From Actinomycetes bacterium (GTDB taxonomy: Bacteria; Actinomycetota; Acidimicrobiia; Acidimicrobiales; RAAP-2): DNA of 45,385 nt. This document shows positions 32,149 to 42,060 of this stretch, piece after piece. The stretch lies in NCBI GenBank assembly GCA_021791615.1, contig JAJYWG010000174.1, positions 1-45,385 on the forward strand. Reading direction: 5' to 3'. Both the position numbers and the translations under genes were made by a program. The notes below the pieces were generated by a model that saw nothing but the letters and a program-made list of their open reading frames with translations, ran no database searches and was not told the DNA's origin. Every line of letters begins with the position of its first letter. The first letter of the stretch is position 1.

Positions 32149-32694
32149 TCAGAGCTGGACAACTGGTCCGGGCAGGACGAACCGCTCGGGCCACCAGCTC
32201 GTTGGGAAGCCGTAGGGGACCCCGCTGGTCACCACCGTCACGTCAGCCCCGAAGTCCTCGGGCGCAGAGAGCGCGATCGCCACGAGCATTGCGTCATAAC
32301 GTCCCTGGACATCGCAGCCTTCGGGGATCTCGGCGGTGATGATCACGCGCTGGCGTGGTCCGCAGTCAGAGGCCTCCCACACCAGCTCGAGTGCTTCTCG
32401 GGTAGGGGTCGGGATGACCAAGCGGCGCGCCCGGCTACCGTCAGCCGGCTGGAACCACATCCGGCTGGTGCTGTCCTCGTCGACGAACCTCCGCATCCTC
32501 CCGTAGGCATAGGAGAGCGACGGGTCAATCTCTGGCATCAAGTCCCAGAGCGCCTGGCGGATCTCCCTTCCTCCGAGCTCAGCGAGGGCCGCCCGCACCG
32601 GATCGGCGATGAACATCTCGAGCTCGGCTGGCGTCGGCTCACTCGGACAGCCCTCGAAGTCGGGGGCAACCTCCTCTATGACGATGGCGGTCAT
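32149..32694 (-). CDS. Unknown acidic protein
   Basis: 181 residues, no family recognised. The first part is acidic and helical, the middle carries RMWFQPADGSRARRLVIPTPTREAL and the end is strand-rich (VTVVTSGVPYGFP). ATG 32694 has GGAA five bases upstream and overlaps the stop of a possible 70-residue upstream gene. The two flanking genes are also unrecognised. It reads as intact, with codon use like its neighbours, so I keep it as a real gene of unknown role. Confidence 0.6.
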   Translation of the reverse strand: MTAIVIEEVAPDFEGCPSEPTPAELEMFIADPVRAALAELGGREIRQALWDLMPEIDPSLSYAYGRMRRFVDEDSTSRMWFQPADGSRARRLVIPTPTREALELVWEASDCGPRQRVIITAEIPEGCDVQGRYDAMLVAIALSAPEDFGADVTVVTSGVPYGFPTSWWPERFVLPGPVVQL

Positions 32695-32903
32695 GGCACT
32701 TCCTTTCTTCTCGTACCGGTGTATCTCACCGGTACCAGGTGGCCGTCCGGGACGTAGCGTTCACTCCGTTTTGCCGGATTCAACTCGCGGTCTAGGTCCT
32801 CGGCGGCCCGCTGATGCACCGGCCAGCCATTCCGGAAGAGGTGGCTGGTGCGCCCGATGAGGATCGAGGTGTCCAGCTGACAGGCTGCAGGAGGTGCCGA
32901 CAT
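32691..32903 (-). CDS. Possible small protein coupled to the next gene
   Basis: 70 residues from ATG 32903, ending in an ATGA overlap with the 181-residue gene. No domain is recognised; it is rich in Arg, His and Pro. It starts on the opposite strand within one base of the DUF5131 start, and there is no good ribosome site. The coupling and open frame support it, but coding status is uncertain. Confidence 0.35.
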   Translation of the reverse strand: MSAPPAACQLDTSILIGRTSHLFRNGWPVHQRAAEDLDRELNPAKRSERYVPDGHLVPVRYTGTRRKEVP

Positions 32904-33174
32904 GGTCGACAAGAGCGGGATCGAGTGGACGGAGACCACCTGGAACCCCACGACTGGCTGCGATCGCACCAGTCCTGGCTGTGACCGCTGCTACGCGCTG
33001 ACGCTTGCCAGGCAACTGAAGGCCATGGGGCATTCCAAGTACCCGCGCGACGGTGATCCCCGGACCTCGGGTCCCGGCTTCGGGCCACCTGCACCCTGGC
33101 GCGTTGGCACTGCCGAAGACCTGGGATGCCCCTCGTACCATCTTCGCGGACTCAGCCCACTCTCATGCCGTTAG
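32902..33174 (+). pseudogene. DUF5131 (phage Gp37/Gp68-like) gene, frameshifted
   Basis: AGGAGG before ATG 32902 and the first about 60 residues (GIEWTETTWNPTTGCDRTSP, GCDRCYALTLARQLKAMG, DGDPRTSGPGFG) match the start of DUF5131 proteins, which are radical-SAM-like and carry clustered Cys. After GPGFG the matching sequence continues in another frame (LHPGALALPKTWDAPRTIFA, 33081-33140) and then degenerates. A full gene is about 240 residues. It is broken by at least one frameshift and truncated just upstream of hsdM. Confidence 0.75.
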
Positions 33175-33270
33175 CTCTGTCAGGGCATCTCGTCCCAGGC
33201 CTATGGAACCTGCAAAGGCTAGCCTTGTGGCAATCGTGGGTCGCGATCGAAAGGAGGGACGGGCACCGGC

Positions 33271-35265
33271 ATGGCCGAGACCAAGATCAACAACCACGCA
33301 GCGTTCATCTGGTCCGTTGCCGATCTGCTCCGAGGCGACTATAAGCATTCCGAGTACGGCAAGGTCGTCCTGCCACTCACGGTGCTACGCCGCCTCGACT
33401 GCGTGCTGGAACCGACTAAGCAAGCCGTCCTCGCCCGAGCGGCGAAGCTCCGTGGCCAGGTCGACAACGTAGAGCCCGTGCTCTGCGCGGTGGCAGAGCA
33501 GCACTTCTACAACACCTCCCCTCTCGACTTGCCCCGACTCCTCGACGACCCAGCCCAGGCGCTGGGCAACCTGCGGGCCTACATCGCCGGATTCAGCTCC
33601 GGGGCGCGGGAGGTGCTGGAGAAGTTCGACTTCGACACCCAGATCACCCGCCTTGCACGGGCGGACCTGCTCTATCTCGTGCTATCCCGCTTCGCCGAGA
33701 TCGACCTACACCCCGATACGGTCTCGAACCTCGAGATGGGCTACCTCTACGAAGAGCTCGTCCGGAGGTTCTCCGAACTCTCCAACGAGACCGCTGGCGA
33801 GCACTTCACCCCGAGAGAGGTGATCCGGCTCATGGTGAACCTGCTCTTCGCCACGGATGACTACATCCTGACCGACTCCGGCGTCATCAAGACCCTCTAC
33901 GATCCGGCCTGTGGGACCGGCGGGATGCTCTCGGTGGCAGAGGACCACCTGCGCGACCTGAACCCGAGCGCGCGCCTGGAGGTATTCGGCCAGGAGCTCA
34001 ATGACGAGACCTACGCGATCTGCCGCTCCGACATGATGCTGAAGGGCCAGGACGCGTCCCACATCGTGGCCGGGAACTCCTTCAGCGACGACGGCCACAA
34101 GGCGGGGCGCTTCGACTACATGCTGGCCAATCCCCCATTCGGGGTCGAGTGGAAGAAGGTCGAAGATGTCGTCCGCGCCGAGCACGAGACTCGGGGCTTC
34201 GCCGGGCGTTTCGGGGCAGGACTACCCCGGATCAACGACGGCAGCTTCCTCTTCCTCCAGCACATGCTCTCCAAGATGAAGCCGCCGGAGGAAGGCGGGA
34301 GCCGCCTCGCCATCGTCTTCAACGGATCGCCGCTGTTCTCGGGGGCCGCGGGATCGGGCGAGTCCGAGATCCGCCGCTGGATCATCGAGAACGACTGGCT
34401 CGAGGCCATCGTCGCCCTCCCCGACCAGCTCTTCTACAACACCGGCATCTCCACCTACTTCTGGGTGCTCACCAACCGCAAGCGCCCCGAGCGCCAGGGC
34501 AAGGTCCAGCTCATCGACGCCCGCGACCAGTGGGTGAAGATGCGCAAGTCCCTCGGGGACAAGCGAAAGGAGATCTCAGCCGAGGGGATCGCAGAGATCA
34601 CCCGTCTCTACGCCGACTTCACCGAAGGCGAGCGAGTCACGATCCTTTCGAACGAATCCTTCGGGTTCCAGCGCATCACGGTCGAACGCCCGCTTCGGCT
34701 CCACTGGGAGGTCACCGCCGATACCGCCGAACACCTCGCCGTCACCAAGCAGTGGGCCAAACTCTCGGTCCAAGACCAGAACGACCTCTCAAGTCGGCTA
34801 GCCGAGCTTGAAGAGGTCTCCACCACCGGCAGGGCTGCGATGGCAGCCAAGTTGGGCGACCTTCCGAAGGCCATCGAAAAGCAGGTCTGGGACGCAATAG
34901 CGGTGCGAGATCCGGAGGCGCCGGTCGTGACCAACCGCAAGGGCGAGCCCGAGGCGGACCCCGAGCTTCGTGACAACGAGAACGTGCCCCTGCCACCCAT
35001 ACCGGTCACCTGGGAGGAGGACCCGACCGAGCGGCTCGCAAGCATCGAGTACCGAAGCGCTGTAGAGGACTACATGGTCGAGGAAGTGTTGCGCTACGTG
35101 CCCGACGCCTGGGTAGACCATGCGAAGACGAAGATCGGCTACGAGATCCCCGTCACCCGGCAGTTCTACAAGTACGTGCCACCACGGCCACTCGCCGAGA
35201 TCGACGCCGAGATCAAAGCCCTCGAAGCAGAGATCCAAGAGCTACTGCGCGAGGTGACCGAGTGA
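33271..35265 (+). CDS. hsdM: Type I restriction-modification DNA methyltransferase HsdM
   Basis: 664 residues. The N-terminal HsdM helical domain (about 5-150) is followed by the N6-adenine methyltransferase core: SAM motif I DPACGTGGM (211-219) and catalytic NPPF (287-290). The C-terminal extension of about 150 residues is charged and helical. With HsdS it methylates adenine in a bipartite target, and with HsdR it restricts unmodified DNA. AGGAGG lies 13 bases before ATG 33271, rather far. Its stop overlaps hsdS as GTGA. First gene of a seven-gene run. Confidence 0.94.
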   Translation: MAETKINNHAAFIWSVADLLRGDYKHSEYGKVVLPLTVLRRLDCVLEPTKQAVLARAAKLRGQVDNVEPVLCAVAEQHFYNTSPLDLPRLLDDPAQALGNLRAYIAGFSSGAREVLEKFDFDTQITRLARADLLYLVLSRFAEIDLHPDTVSNLEMGYLYEELVRRFSELSNETAGEHFTPREVIRLMVNLLFATDDYILTDSGVIKTLYDPACGTGGMLSVAEDHLRDLNPSARLEVFGQELNDETYAICRSDMMLKGQDASHIVAGNSFSDDGHKAGRFDYMLANPPFGVEWKKVEDVVRAEHETRGFAGRFGAGLPRINDGSFLFLQHMLSKMKPPEEGGSRLAIVFNGSPLFSGAAGSGESEIRRWIIENDWLEAIVALPDQLFYNTGISTYFWVLTNRKRPERQGKVQLIDARDQWVKMRKSLGDKRKEISAEGIAEITRLYADFTEGERVTILSNESFGFQRITVERPLRLHWEVTADTAEHLAVTKQWAKLSVQDQNDLSSRLAELEEVSTTGRAAMAAKLGDLPKAIEKQVWDAIAVRDPEAPVVTNRKGEPEADPELRDNENVPLPPIPVTWEEDPTERLASIEYRSAVEDYMVEEVLRYVPDAWVDHAKTKIGYEIPVTRQFYKYVPPRPLAEIDAEIKALEAEIQELLREVTE

Positions 35266-36533
35266 GCTACCTCGCCATCGAACCGCTGAGGAAAGAGGCA
35301 CCCTCCGATTGGAAGTGGCTGCCCCTCCGTCGAGTTGCCAAACTACGGCGGGTACGCAACGAAGCATCGGACGCACTTCTTCTTGCCCTCTCTTCGGAGC
35401 GTGGAGTCGAACCCCGCCCTAATGATGGAGGACGACAGCCGCCCTCCGAGGAAACCATAAGTGGCTACTGGTTGGTGGAACCCGACGACCTCGTGTTCAA
35501 TCCGATGTGGGCGATTGGGGGCGGGGTGGCTGTCAGTCAGGTCCGTGGGGCAGTCAGCACCGCATACCGTGTTTACTCCCTCACCGGCCACTTGCTTCCG
35601 AGGTTCCTCCATTACTACGTACGCTGTGATGCAGCGATTCAGCAGTATGCGCTGGTAATCAGGGGCACCACCACTTTCGACAGATCAGTCACCCGTGATG
35701 ACTTCGAAATGATGCCTGTGCCCATTCCACCCCTCCCCCAGCAGCGCGCCATCGCCGACTACCTCGACCGGGAGACCGGCCGCATCGACGCGCTCATCGA
35801 GAAGAAGCGCGATTTGACAGAGCGCTTGGCCGAGCGTCGCCAGGCGCTCATCACCCTCGCTGTGCAGGGCGACGTCGGCCCAGGAGCTGCTTCGCGAGGT
35901 GACGGAGTGAGCGAAATCCGACCTCTGCGTGCGTATGCAGAAGTCGCACTCGGCAGACAGCGATCTCCACAACATGAAGAGGGCAGTCATATGACTCCGT
36001 ATCTGCGGGCAGCCAATGTGAAAGACGGGATCCTCGACCTAACCGACGTCAAAGAGATGAATTTCGCGCCACCAGAGCAACAGATGTTCTCTCTGAAGAA
36101 AGGCGATGTCCTAGTCACGGAAGGTTCGGGGAGTCTCGGATCCGTCGGGGCGTCGGCGGTGTGGTCGAGTGAGATAGAAGGTCCGGTTTGTTTCCAGAAC
36201 ACTCTGCTCCGGCTTCGTCCCCGGCCGGGCACCGACCCTCGTTTTCTAGCCTGGTGGTGCCGCCACGCCTTTGCAGACGGCATCTTCGCCAGCGTGGCAC
36301 TCGGCGCGAACATCTTTCATGTGTCCGCCGATCGTGTCCGCGCTCTCCCTCTGCGTTACGTTTCGCTTTCCACCCAACGGGCCGTCGCCGACTACCTCGA
36401 CCGGGAGACTGCCCGCATCGACGCCCTGATCGCGAAGATCAATCAGCAGCTCGACTTACTCACCGAGCACCGCCAGGCGCTCATCACCGCGGCAGTCACC
36501 GGAGAGCTGGACGTTCCCGAGGTGGCGGCATGA
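35262..36533 (+). CDS. hsdS: Type I restriction specificity subunit HsdS
   Basis: 423 residues in the duplicated HsdS layout. Target-recognition domain 1 occupies about 20-160 and is followed by a conserved spacer QQRAIADYLDRETGRIDALI and coiled coil. TRD 2 occupies about 220-370 and is followed by the near-copy TQRAVADYLDRETARIDALI and a second coiled coil with EHRQALITAAVTGELD. Each TRD reads half of the bipartite DNA site. The two repeats are nearly identical in DNA as well, which allows TRD exchange by recombination. GTG 35262 overlaps the hsdM stop; its own stop overlaps hsdR. Confidence 0.93.
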   Translation: MSYLAIEPLRKEAPSDWKWLPLRRVAKLRRVRNEASDALLLALSSERGVEPRPNDGGRQPPSEETISGYWLVEPDDLVFNPMWAIGGGVAVSQVRGAVSTAYRVYSLTGHLLPRFLHYYVRCDAAIQQYALVIRGTTTFDRSVTRDDFEMMPVPIPPLPQQRAIADYLDRETGRIDALIEKKRDLTERLAERRQALITLAVQGDVGPGAASRGDGVSEIRPLRAYAEVALGRQRSPQHEEGSHMTPYLRAANVKDGILDLTDVKEMNFAPPEQQMFSLKKGDVLVTEGSGSLGSVGASAVWSSEIEGPVCFQNTLLRLRPRPGTDPRFLAWWCRHAFADGIFASVALGANIFHVSADRVRALPLRYVSLSTQRAVADYLDRETARIDALIAKINQQLDLLTEHRQALITAAVTGELDVPEVAA

Positions 36534-39500
36534 AGGTCGACGAGCGGGGCTTCGAGGAAAGCATCGAGGCCGCGCTGCTGTCCGGCGGCTACCTCAGGTC
36601 AGTCCCGTCTCGTTTTGATCCGGTGCTGGGGCTCGACACGGCCGAGCTGTTCGCGTTCATCGGCGCCACGCAGATCGCCGAGTGGGAGAAGCTGCTCGGT
36701 CGCTACGGCAACGACGCCGACGCGGCCCAGCGAGGCTTCGCCAAGCGCCTGGCGGCTGAGCTCGATGCCCGAGGAACGGTGGACGTGCTCCGCCAGGGGG
36801 TAGTGGACCTCGGGGTGATGATCCGCCTGGCCTTTTTCGCACCCGCGCACGGCCTCACCCCCGAGCTGCAGGAGCTGTACGCGGCGAACCGGGTGAGCGT
36901 CACCCGCCAGCTCGCCTACGAGGCGGGCTCGGCCAAGACCCTGGACCTCGTGCTGCTGGTGAACGGCATTCCCACCGCCACTGCTGAGCTGAAGAACCCG
37001 CTAACCGGCCAGAGCGTCGAGGACGCCATAGTCCAGTACCGAAGCGACCGGGACCCGGCCAATGTCACCTTGGCCCGTCGAACGCTCGTGCACTTCGCCG
37101 TCGACCCCGACCGGGTGGCGATGACGACCAAGCTGGCAGGAGGGGCGACCCAGTTCCTTCCCTTCAACCTCGGCTACGCAGGTGGCGGGGGCAACCCGCC
37201 GAACCCGGCCGGGCACCGCACCGCCTACCTCTGGGAGCGGGTCTGGGCACGAGACGCCTGGATGGACCTCCTCGCCCGCTTCATCCACGTCGAGCGTCCA
37301 GCGCAGGGGACTCCGGCTGCCCGTCGAGCGGCTGAGCGCGTCGTCTTCCCCCGCTTTCACCAGTGGGACGCCGTGCTGGCATTGGAGGCCCACGCCCGTG
37401 AGCACGGCGCAGGCCACAGTTACCTCGTCGAGCATTCGGCCGGCTCGGGGAAGTCGAACACGATCGCATGGACCGCCCACCGGCTCTCCTCCCTCCACGA
37501 CGCGACTGACCGCAAGGTGTTCGACAAGGTGGTGGTGATCACCGACCGAGTGGTCCTCGACCGCCAACTCCAAGACACGATCTACCAGTTCGAGCACACG
37601 CGGGGCGTGGTGGTGAAGATCGACAAGGACTCGGCCCAGCTCGCAGAGGCCCTGGCCGGAGAACAGGCTCGGATCATCGTGACCACGCTCCAGAAGTTCT
37701 CCTTCGTCCTGGACAAGATCGCTGGGCTGCCGGCACGGCGGTACGCGCTGATTGTTGACGAGGCGCACTCCTCTCAGACCGGAGAGGCAGCGAAGGACCT
37801 ACGCCTCGTGCTCGGCGGGACCGAGGAGCAAGAGCTCACCGCCGCAGAGGCCGAAGACGCCGGCTTCATCGCCGAAGCGATCGACCCTGTCGAGGAGGCG
37901 CTGGCGAAGGCGGTAGGCGCCCGTGGCCGCCAGGCCAACTTGTCGTTCTTCGCCTTTACTGCCACCCCCAAGGCCCGGACCCTGGAGATGTTCGGCACCT
38001 TTGACCCCGAGACGGGCAAGTACCAGCCGTTCCATCTGTACTCGATGCGCCAGGCCATCGAGGAGGGCTTCATCCTGGACGTGCTGGCCAACTACGTCAC
38101 CTACCAGACCTACTGGCGGATCGAGAAGGCAGTCGCGGAGGACCCCACCTACGAGGCGCCCAAAGCCCGCCGCGCTATCGCCCGCTTCGTCTCGCTCCAC
38201 CCCTCGAACCTGGCCCAGAAGGCCGAGATCATCGTCGAGCACTTCCGGACCCACACCGCCGCCAAGATCGGCGGCCAGGCTAAGGCCATGGTGGTCACCT
38301 CCTCACGGCTCCACGCCGTGCGCTACAAGCAGGCCATCGACGCCTACATCGCCAAGAAGGGCTATACCGACCTGGCCGCGCTGGTGGCATTCTCGGGACG
38401 GGTGATCGACGAGCGCGACCTCAGCTACTCAGAAGCCGCCATGAACGGGTTCCCCGAGTCCCAGACCGCGGAGCGCTTCGCCACGAGCGACTACCAGGTG
38501 CTCATCGTGGCTGAGAAGTTCCAGACCGGCTTCGACCAGCCGCTACTTCACACCATGTACGTGGACAAGGTGCTCACCGGACTGAACACCGTGCAGACCC
38601 TCTCTCGACTGAACCGGATCCACCCCAACAAGGCCGATACCTTCGTCCTCGACTTCCGAAACGAGACCGAGGACATCGTGAAGGCCTTCGAGCCCTACTG
38701 CGGCCGGACGGTCGCCCCACCCACCGATCCCAACCTGCTCTTCGATACCCGGCGACGCCTCGACGATTTCGACGTGCTCCGTCCCGACGAGCTCGAGGCC
38801 GCAGTCGCCCTGTTGCTGGCGGCCGACGCGAAGAGCCATGGCCGGATCTACGCCGCTCTCGATCCGGCGGTGGAGCGCTTCGGCGCGCTCGGCGAAGAAG
38901 ACCGCCTGGGCTTCAAGGACGCGCTCGACAAGTTCGTGCGTACCTACTCGTTCCTGTCCCAGGTGGTCACCTTCGGGGACTCCAAGCTGGAACGCGACTA
39001 CACCTACTGCCGGGCGCTCACCGCACGCCTTCGGGACGCGGCCAGGGTCGAACGTCTCGATCTCGGCACCGAGGTCGAGCTCACTCACTTGAAGACCGAG
39101 ATGACCTTTGAGGGTTCGCTCTCCCCGGACGCCATCGGCGGCGAGGTCAAGACCATCTTCGGCGAGGGTCGGGGCCGCCACAGCGACCCGCAGCTGGAGC
39201 GCCTGTCCGAGATCGTGGACGAGCTCAACGAGCGTTTCGGGCTCAACCTCGACGAGCGCGACCAGCTGCTGTTCGACCAATTCGAAGAGACGTGGGCCGC
39301 GGATCCCGACGTCGTCGACCAGGCGCGCAGCAACACGCTGGAAAACTTCCGGCTCGTCTTCGATCACCGCTTCCTCGACACCGTCGTCTCCCGCATGGAC
39401 GAGAACGAGGCGATCTTCAAGCGGATCCTGGACGACGAGGAGTTCCGCCAGGTGCTTATGGACCTGTACGCCGGCCGTGTGTACCGACGCGCCCGGAGGG

Positions 39501-39544
39501 CGGAGGACCAGGACCCGCTAACCGATGGCGGGGGAACTGTATAG
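36530..39544 (+). CDS. hsdR: Type I restriction endonuclease/translocase HsdR
   Basis: 1004 residues. The nuclease domain contains LDLVLLVNGIP and AELKNPLTGQ (PD-(D/E)xK with E153 and K155). Superfamily 2 translocase motifs follow: HSAGSGKSN (Walker A), VVITDRVVLDRQL, VDEAHSSQTG (DEAH box) and FTATPKARTLEMFG. A helical C-terminal region docks on HsdM. ATG 36530 overlaps the hsdS stop as ATGA; the longer open frame upstream lies inside hsdS and is a shadow. It pumps DNA past the bound complex and cuts at a distance when the site is unmethylated. It appears complete. Confidence 0.95.
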   Translation: MKVDERGFEESIEAALLSGGYLRSVPSRFDPVLGLDTAELFAFIGATQIAEWEKLLGRYGNDADAAQRGFAKRLAAELDARGTVDVLRQGVVDLGVMIRLAFFAPAHGLTPELQELYAANRVSVTRQLAYEAGSAKTLDLVLLVNGIPTATAELKNPLTGQSVEDAIVQYRSDRDPANVTLARRTLVHFAVDPDRVAMTTKLAGGATQFLPFNLGYAGGGGNPPNPAGHRTAYLWERVWARDAWMDLLARFIHVERPAQGTPAARRAAERVVFPRFHQWDAVLALEAHAREHGAGHSYLVEHSAGSGKSNTIAWTAHRLSSLHDATDRKVFDKVVVITDRVVLDRQLQDTIYQFEHTRGVVVKIDKDSAQLAEALAGEQARIIVTTLQKFSFVLDKIAGLPARRYALIVDEAHSSQTGEAAKDLRLVLGGTEEQELTAAEAEDAGFIAEAIDPVEEALAKAVGARGRQANLSFFAFTATPKARTLEMFGTFDPETGKYQPFHLYSMRQAIEEGFILDVLANYVTYQTYWRIEKAVAEDPTYEAPKARRAIARFVSLHPSNLAQKAEIIVEHFRTHTAAKIGGQAKAMVVTSSRLHAVRYKQAIDAYIAKKGYTDLAALVAFSGRVIDERDLSYSEAAMNGFPESQTAERFATSDYQVLIVAEKFQTGFDQPLLHTMYVDKVLTGLNTVQTLSRLNRIHPNKADTFVLDFRNETEDIVKAFEPYCGRTVAPPTDPNLLFDTRRRLDDFDVLRPDELEAAVALLLAADAKSHGRIYAALDPAVERFGALGEEDRLGFKDALDKFVRTYSFLSQVVTFGDSKLERDYTYCRALTARLRDAARVERLDLGTEVELTHLKTEMTFEGSLSPDAIGGEVKTIFGEGRGRHSDPQLERLSEIVDELNERFGLNLDERDQLLFDQFEETWAADPDVVDQARSNTLENFRLVFDHRFLDTVVSRMDENEAIFKRILDDEEFRQVLMDLYAGRVYRRARRAEDQDPLTDGGGTV

Positions 39545-39618
39545 ATGTTGCTCGTCTTGGCTCCTCTCACGGCCCATGCTCAGCTCGGTGGTACTCCGCT
39601 TATTGAAAGCCGGGTAGG

Positions 39619-42060
39619 ATGACAGCTGAACTCGAACTGCTCACCTTCGAAGCTCTCGCAGAACGGATCGAAGCATTTCAAACCAATGCGAGATCAGATG
39701 ATGTAATAGCGGGCTGGAAAGAGCTTATCGGGATAGCCCGAAGACTTGGTGGATCCACTGACGCTACGGTCGATCCCGCGATTGGATATCGTTGGGCGCT
39801 TACCAAGGTCCGTCTCTCTGGTTACCAGGGAATCGGCGCGGGAACCTCCTTGGAGATCGACCTCGATCCGACGCCCGGCATCACCGTACTTCATGGTCCG
39901 AACGGCTCTGGAAAGTCCAGCATCACTGATGCGATTGAAACGGCTCTGCAAGGTGCGCCCAGAGAGCCCGTCGTGACTGGAACGGGAGGTAAGACCCCCC
40001 TTTGGGAGCGAGTTCATACCAACCGCGATGCTGATGAAGCCGAGGTCGAGCTCTCGCTGGTCTGTGAAGGCGAAACTCTTACCATCACGTGCCGGTTAGA
40101 CGGGAACGGACTGCCTACTGACCACAGTTGTCGCATTAGCTCGCAGAACTCGTCGAAGTCGATTGAGCTTGCAAACACTACGTGGACCTCGGCCTTGGCT
40201 GGGCACCGGCCGATTTTCGCCTATGCCGCAGTGGAGCGTCAGGTGCAGCTGGCCAGGGATCTACAGGGATTCCTCGAATCGCTGCTTGCATTTGGTGGAT
40301 GCTTCGAGGCCTTCAAGCAGGCAGTTGACACCGCTGCTGCCTCCTCAAAGACTAGCAAGCAAGAGTGGGATAGAGTCCTGGCATCTGCGCAAAGCACCGT
40401 CAGCCAAGCTGACCAGGAGCTAAACACTTCCGGGTCGCGCACGCTGGAACCCCTGGTCTGGCCAGTGGTCACTGATGACCCGGATCAGTGGCTGTCGGAT
40501 CAGGGGCTTGCCGAAACGGGCTCGGCCGTCCAGGAGATCACCGACGACCATCTGAACCGTCTTGTGACGGCAGCCTCCGAAGCGAAGAGGGCAGTGGACC
40601 AACTGCGGGAGCACGAGACGTCACTCCTCGCTCGTCTGGCTATTCCCCTCAGACAACTTCACAAGGCAGCCAAGGATCTCGCAAGCCCAGGGACCCTTTG
40701 TCCTGTATGTCAGACCACTGATGTCGAGTGGTTGGCGTCACTTGCCAGTTCCATGACCGATCTCACTGACCTGAGTACGCTAGAGAGTGATGCGATCGCC
40801 AAGATCATTACGCTCCGCGAGACTATTGAGCGCGACCTAGCCGCTGTCCACAATGTGATCGGAGCTGATGCTCAGGGCAGCGACGCAATTCTGCCTGGTC
40901 AGAATGAGGGTGACACGTTCCTCGCGGCCGTTAGGCGTGATGGGGCTAGTCCCGGAAATGCCGTGCGTAGCTCTCTGGAGGTGCTCTGTGCGTGGGTCGA
41001 TTCAGAGGAGCTGCCCTCAATTGTCGCCCAAGCAAAGGAGGCCAGCGATCAGCTGCGTCAGTGGCGACTGATTCGGCGGGAAAGTGTGGATGCATTCATC
41101 TCAACGTGGAGACGCGTGGGTGCCAGCGCCCGTCAGTATGCGACCTGGGAGTCCGCAACGAAATGCCTCGGTACGCTCCAGAACACTCTGCGAAAGGAAA
41201 GAACGGAGGCGCTCCAGGCGCAGACGGCTCGACGTGTCCGACGTCTACTCGCTGATGCTGGGCTGACTGTGAGGTCGATCAGTGTCCAAGGAACGAAGGC
41301 ATCAATCGAGATTCTAGATCAAGAGCAAAAGGCCATGACGCTTGCCATGCTCAGCGCAGGCCAACGGAACGCTGTATTGCTCGCGCCACTGTTGGCTGCG
41401 TCGGGACCTGGCCCATTTGGCTTCCTGATACTCGACGACCCAGTGCATGCGTTTGATCAGATGCGCGTCGACCTCATCGCGTCGATCCTAGCAGAGATGG
41501 CAACCGACCGACGAATCATCGTGCTCACTCACGACGAGCGCTTGCGAGAGCATTTGGTCGCGAGAGACACCCGCTGCGACGTCCGAGCAGTCGAGCGTGA
41601 TCCGCTCGGGGGGACCGTCACCGTGAAGCCGGTGGAACAGGTGTGGGAGGTATTGCTCCAGGATGCTGAGAGTGTTCTTCATCTCGCTATCGACGGGGAA
41701 ATGGTCAAAGGAAGAAACGCTACAGATATCGTACGCGGTCTATGCCGCCAGGCACTGGATAATGCCGTCCGGCAGTTCATCATTCAGCGCTCGTCGAGGG
41801 TAGGAGGGAGCCCAGGTGCAGACCTTGGGGTACTTGACGAGGCGCAGACGACGCGGGACCGCCTCGCACGGGCGAGCGACATCGTCGGTGAGGATGGCGG
41901 ATTCTCTGACGCCCTCAAGGCTGCTACGAGTCACGTGCGGCAGTACTTGGACGGCTGGAACCGCGCTGCGCATGGGAATGTGCCGCTTACCGACGCGGGA
42001 GCGGATGAGATCAAGGCGGCTCGCGAGGCATGCCAGGCACTCATGTCGGCCGCGCTATGA
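39619..42060 (+). CDS. Zinc-hook ABC/SMC-type ATPase with HEPN-like tail (RloC/PrrC-like layout)
   Basis: 813 residues. Walker A GPNGSGKS (93-100) is followed by coiled-coil stretches flanking a CPVC zinc-hook-like motif (361-364). The closing head half has signature LSAGQ (578-582), Walker B FLILDDP (602-608) and a THDE His switch (637-640). The last 150 residues hold GLCRQALDNAVRQF and DGWNRAAHGN, a pattern I read as a HEPN-like RNase fold (R-x3-D/E then N-x3-H). An ABC head, a zinc hook and a C-terminal HEPN-type domain next to hsd genes is the layout of RloC; PrrC lacks the hook. It starts 74 bases after hsdR. Nuclease function is inferred. Confidence 0.65.
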   Translation: MTAELELLTFEALAERIEAFQTNARSDDVIAGWKELIGIARRLGGSTDATVDPAIGYRWALTKVRLSGYQGIGAGTSLEIDLDPTPGITVLHGPNGSGKSSITDAIETALQGAPREPVVTGTGGKTPLWERVHTNRDADEAEVELSLVCEGETLTITCRLDGNGLPTDHSCRISSQNSSKSIELANTTWTSALAGHRPIFAYAAVERQVQLARDLQGFLESLLAFGGCFEAFKQAVDTAAASSKTSKQEWDRVLASAQSTVSQADQELNTSGSRTLEPLVWPVVTDDPDQWLSDQGLAETGSAVQEITDDHLNRLVTAASEAKRAVDQLREHETSLLARLAIPLRQLHKAAKDLASPGTLCPVCQTTDVEWLASLASSMTDLTDLSTLESDAIAKIITLRETIERDLAAVHNVIGADAQGSDAILPGQNEGDTFLAAVRRDGASPGNAVRSSLEVLCAWVDSEELPSIVAQAKEASDQLRQWRLIRRESVDAFISTWRRVGASARQYATWESATKCLGTLQNTLRKERTEALQAQTARRVRRLLADAGLTVRSISVQGTKASIEILDQEQKAMTLAMLSAGQRNAVLLAPLLAASGPGPFGFLILDDPVHAFDQMRVDLIASILAEMATDRRIIVLTHDERLREHLVARDTRCDVRAVERDPLGGTVTVKPVEQVWEVLLQDAESVLHLAIDGEMVKGRNATDIVRGLCRQALDNAVRQFIIQRSSRVGGSPGADLGVLDEAQTTRDRLARASDIVGEDGGFSDALKAATSHVRQYLDGWNRAAHGNVPLTDAGADEIKAAREACQALMSAAL

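Noticed and set aside
36188..36529. In-frame 114-codon extension upstream of hsdR
   Set aside because: It lies inside hsdS, has no homology, and the ATGA overlap at 36530 gives the expected HsdR start.
39619..42060. ATPase as a plain RecN/Rad50 repair protein
   Set aside because: It is too short for Rad50, lacks an Mre11 partner gene, and sits inside a restriction operon with a C-terminal HEPN-like segment. The possibility is not fully excluded.
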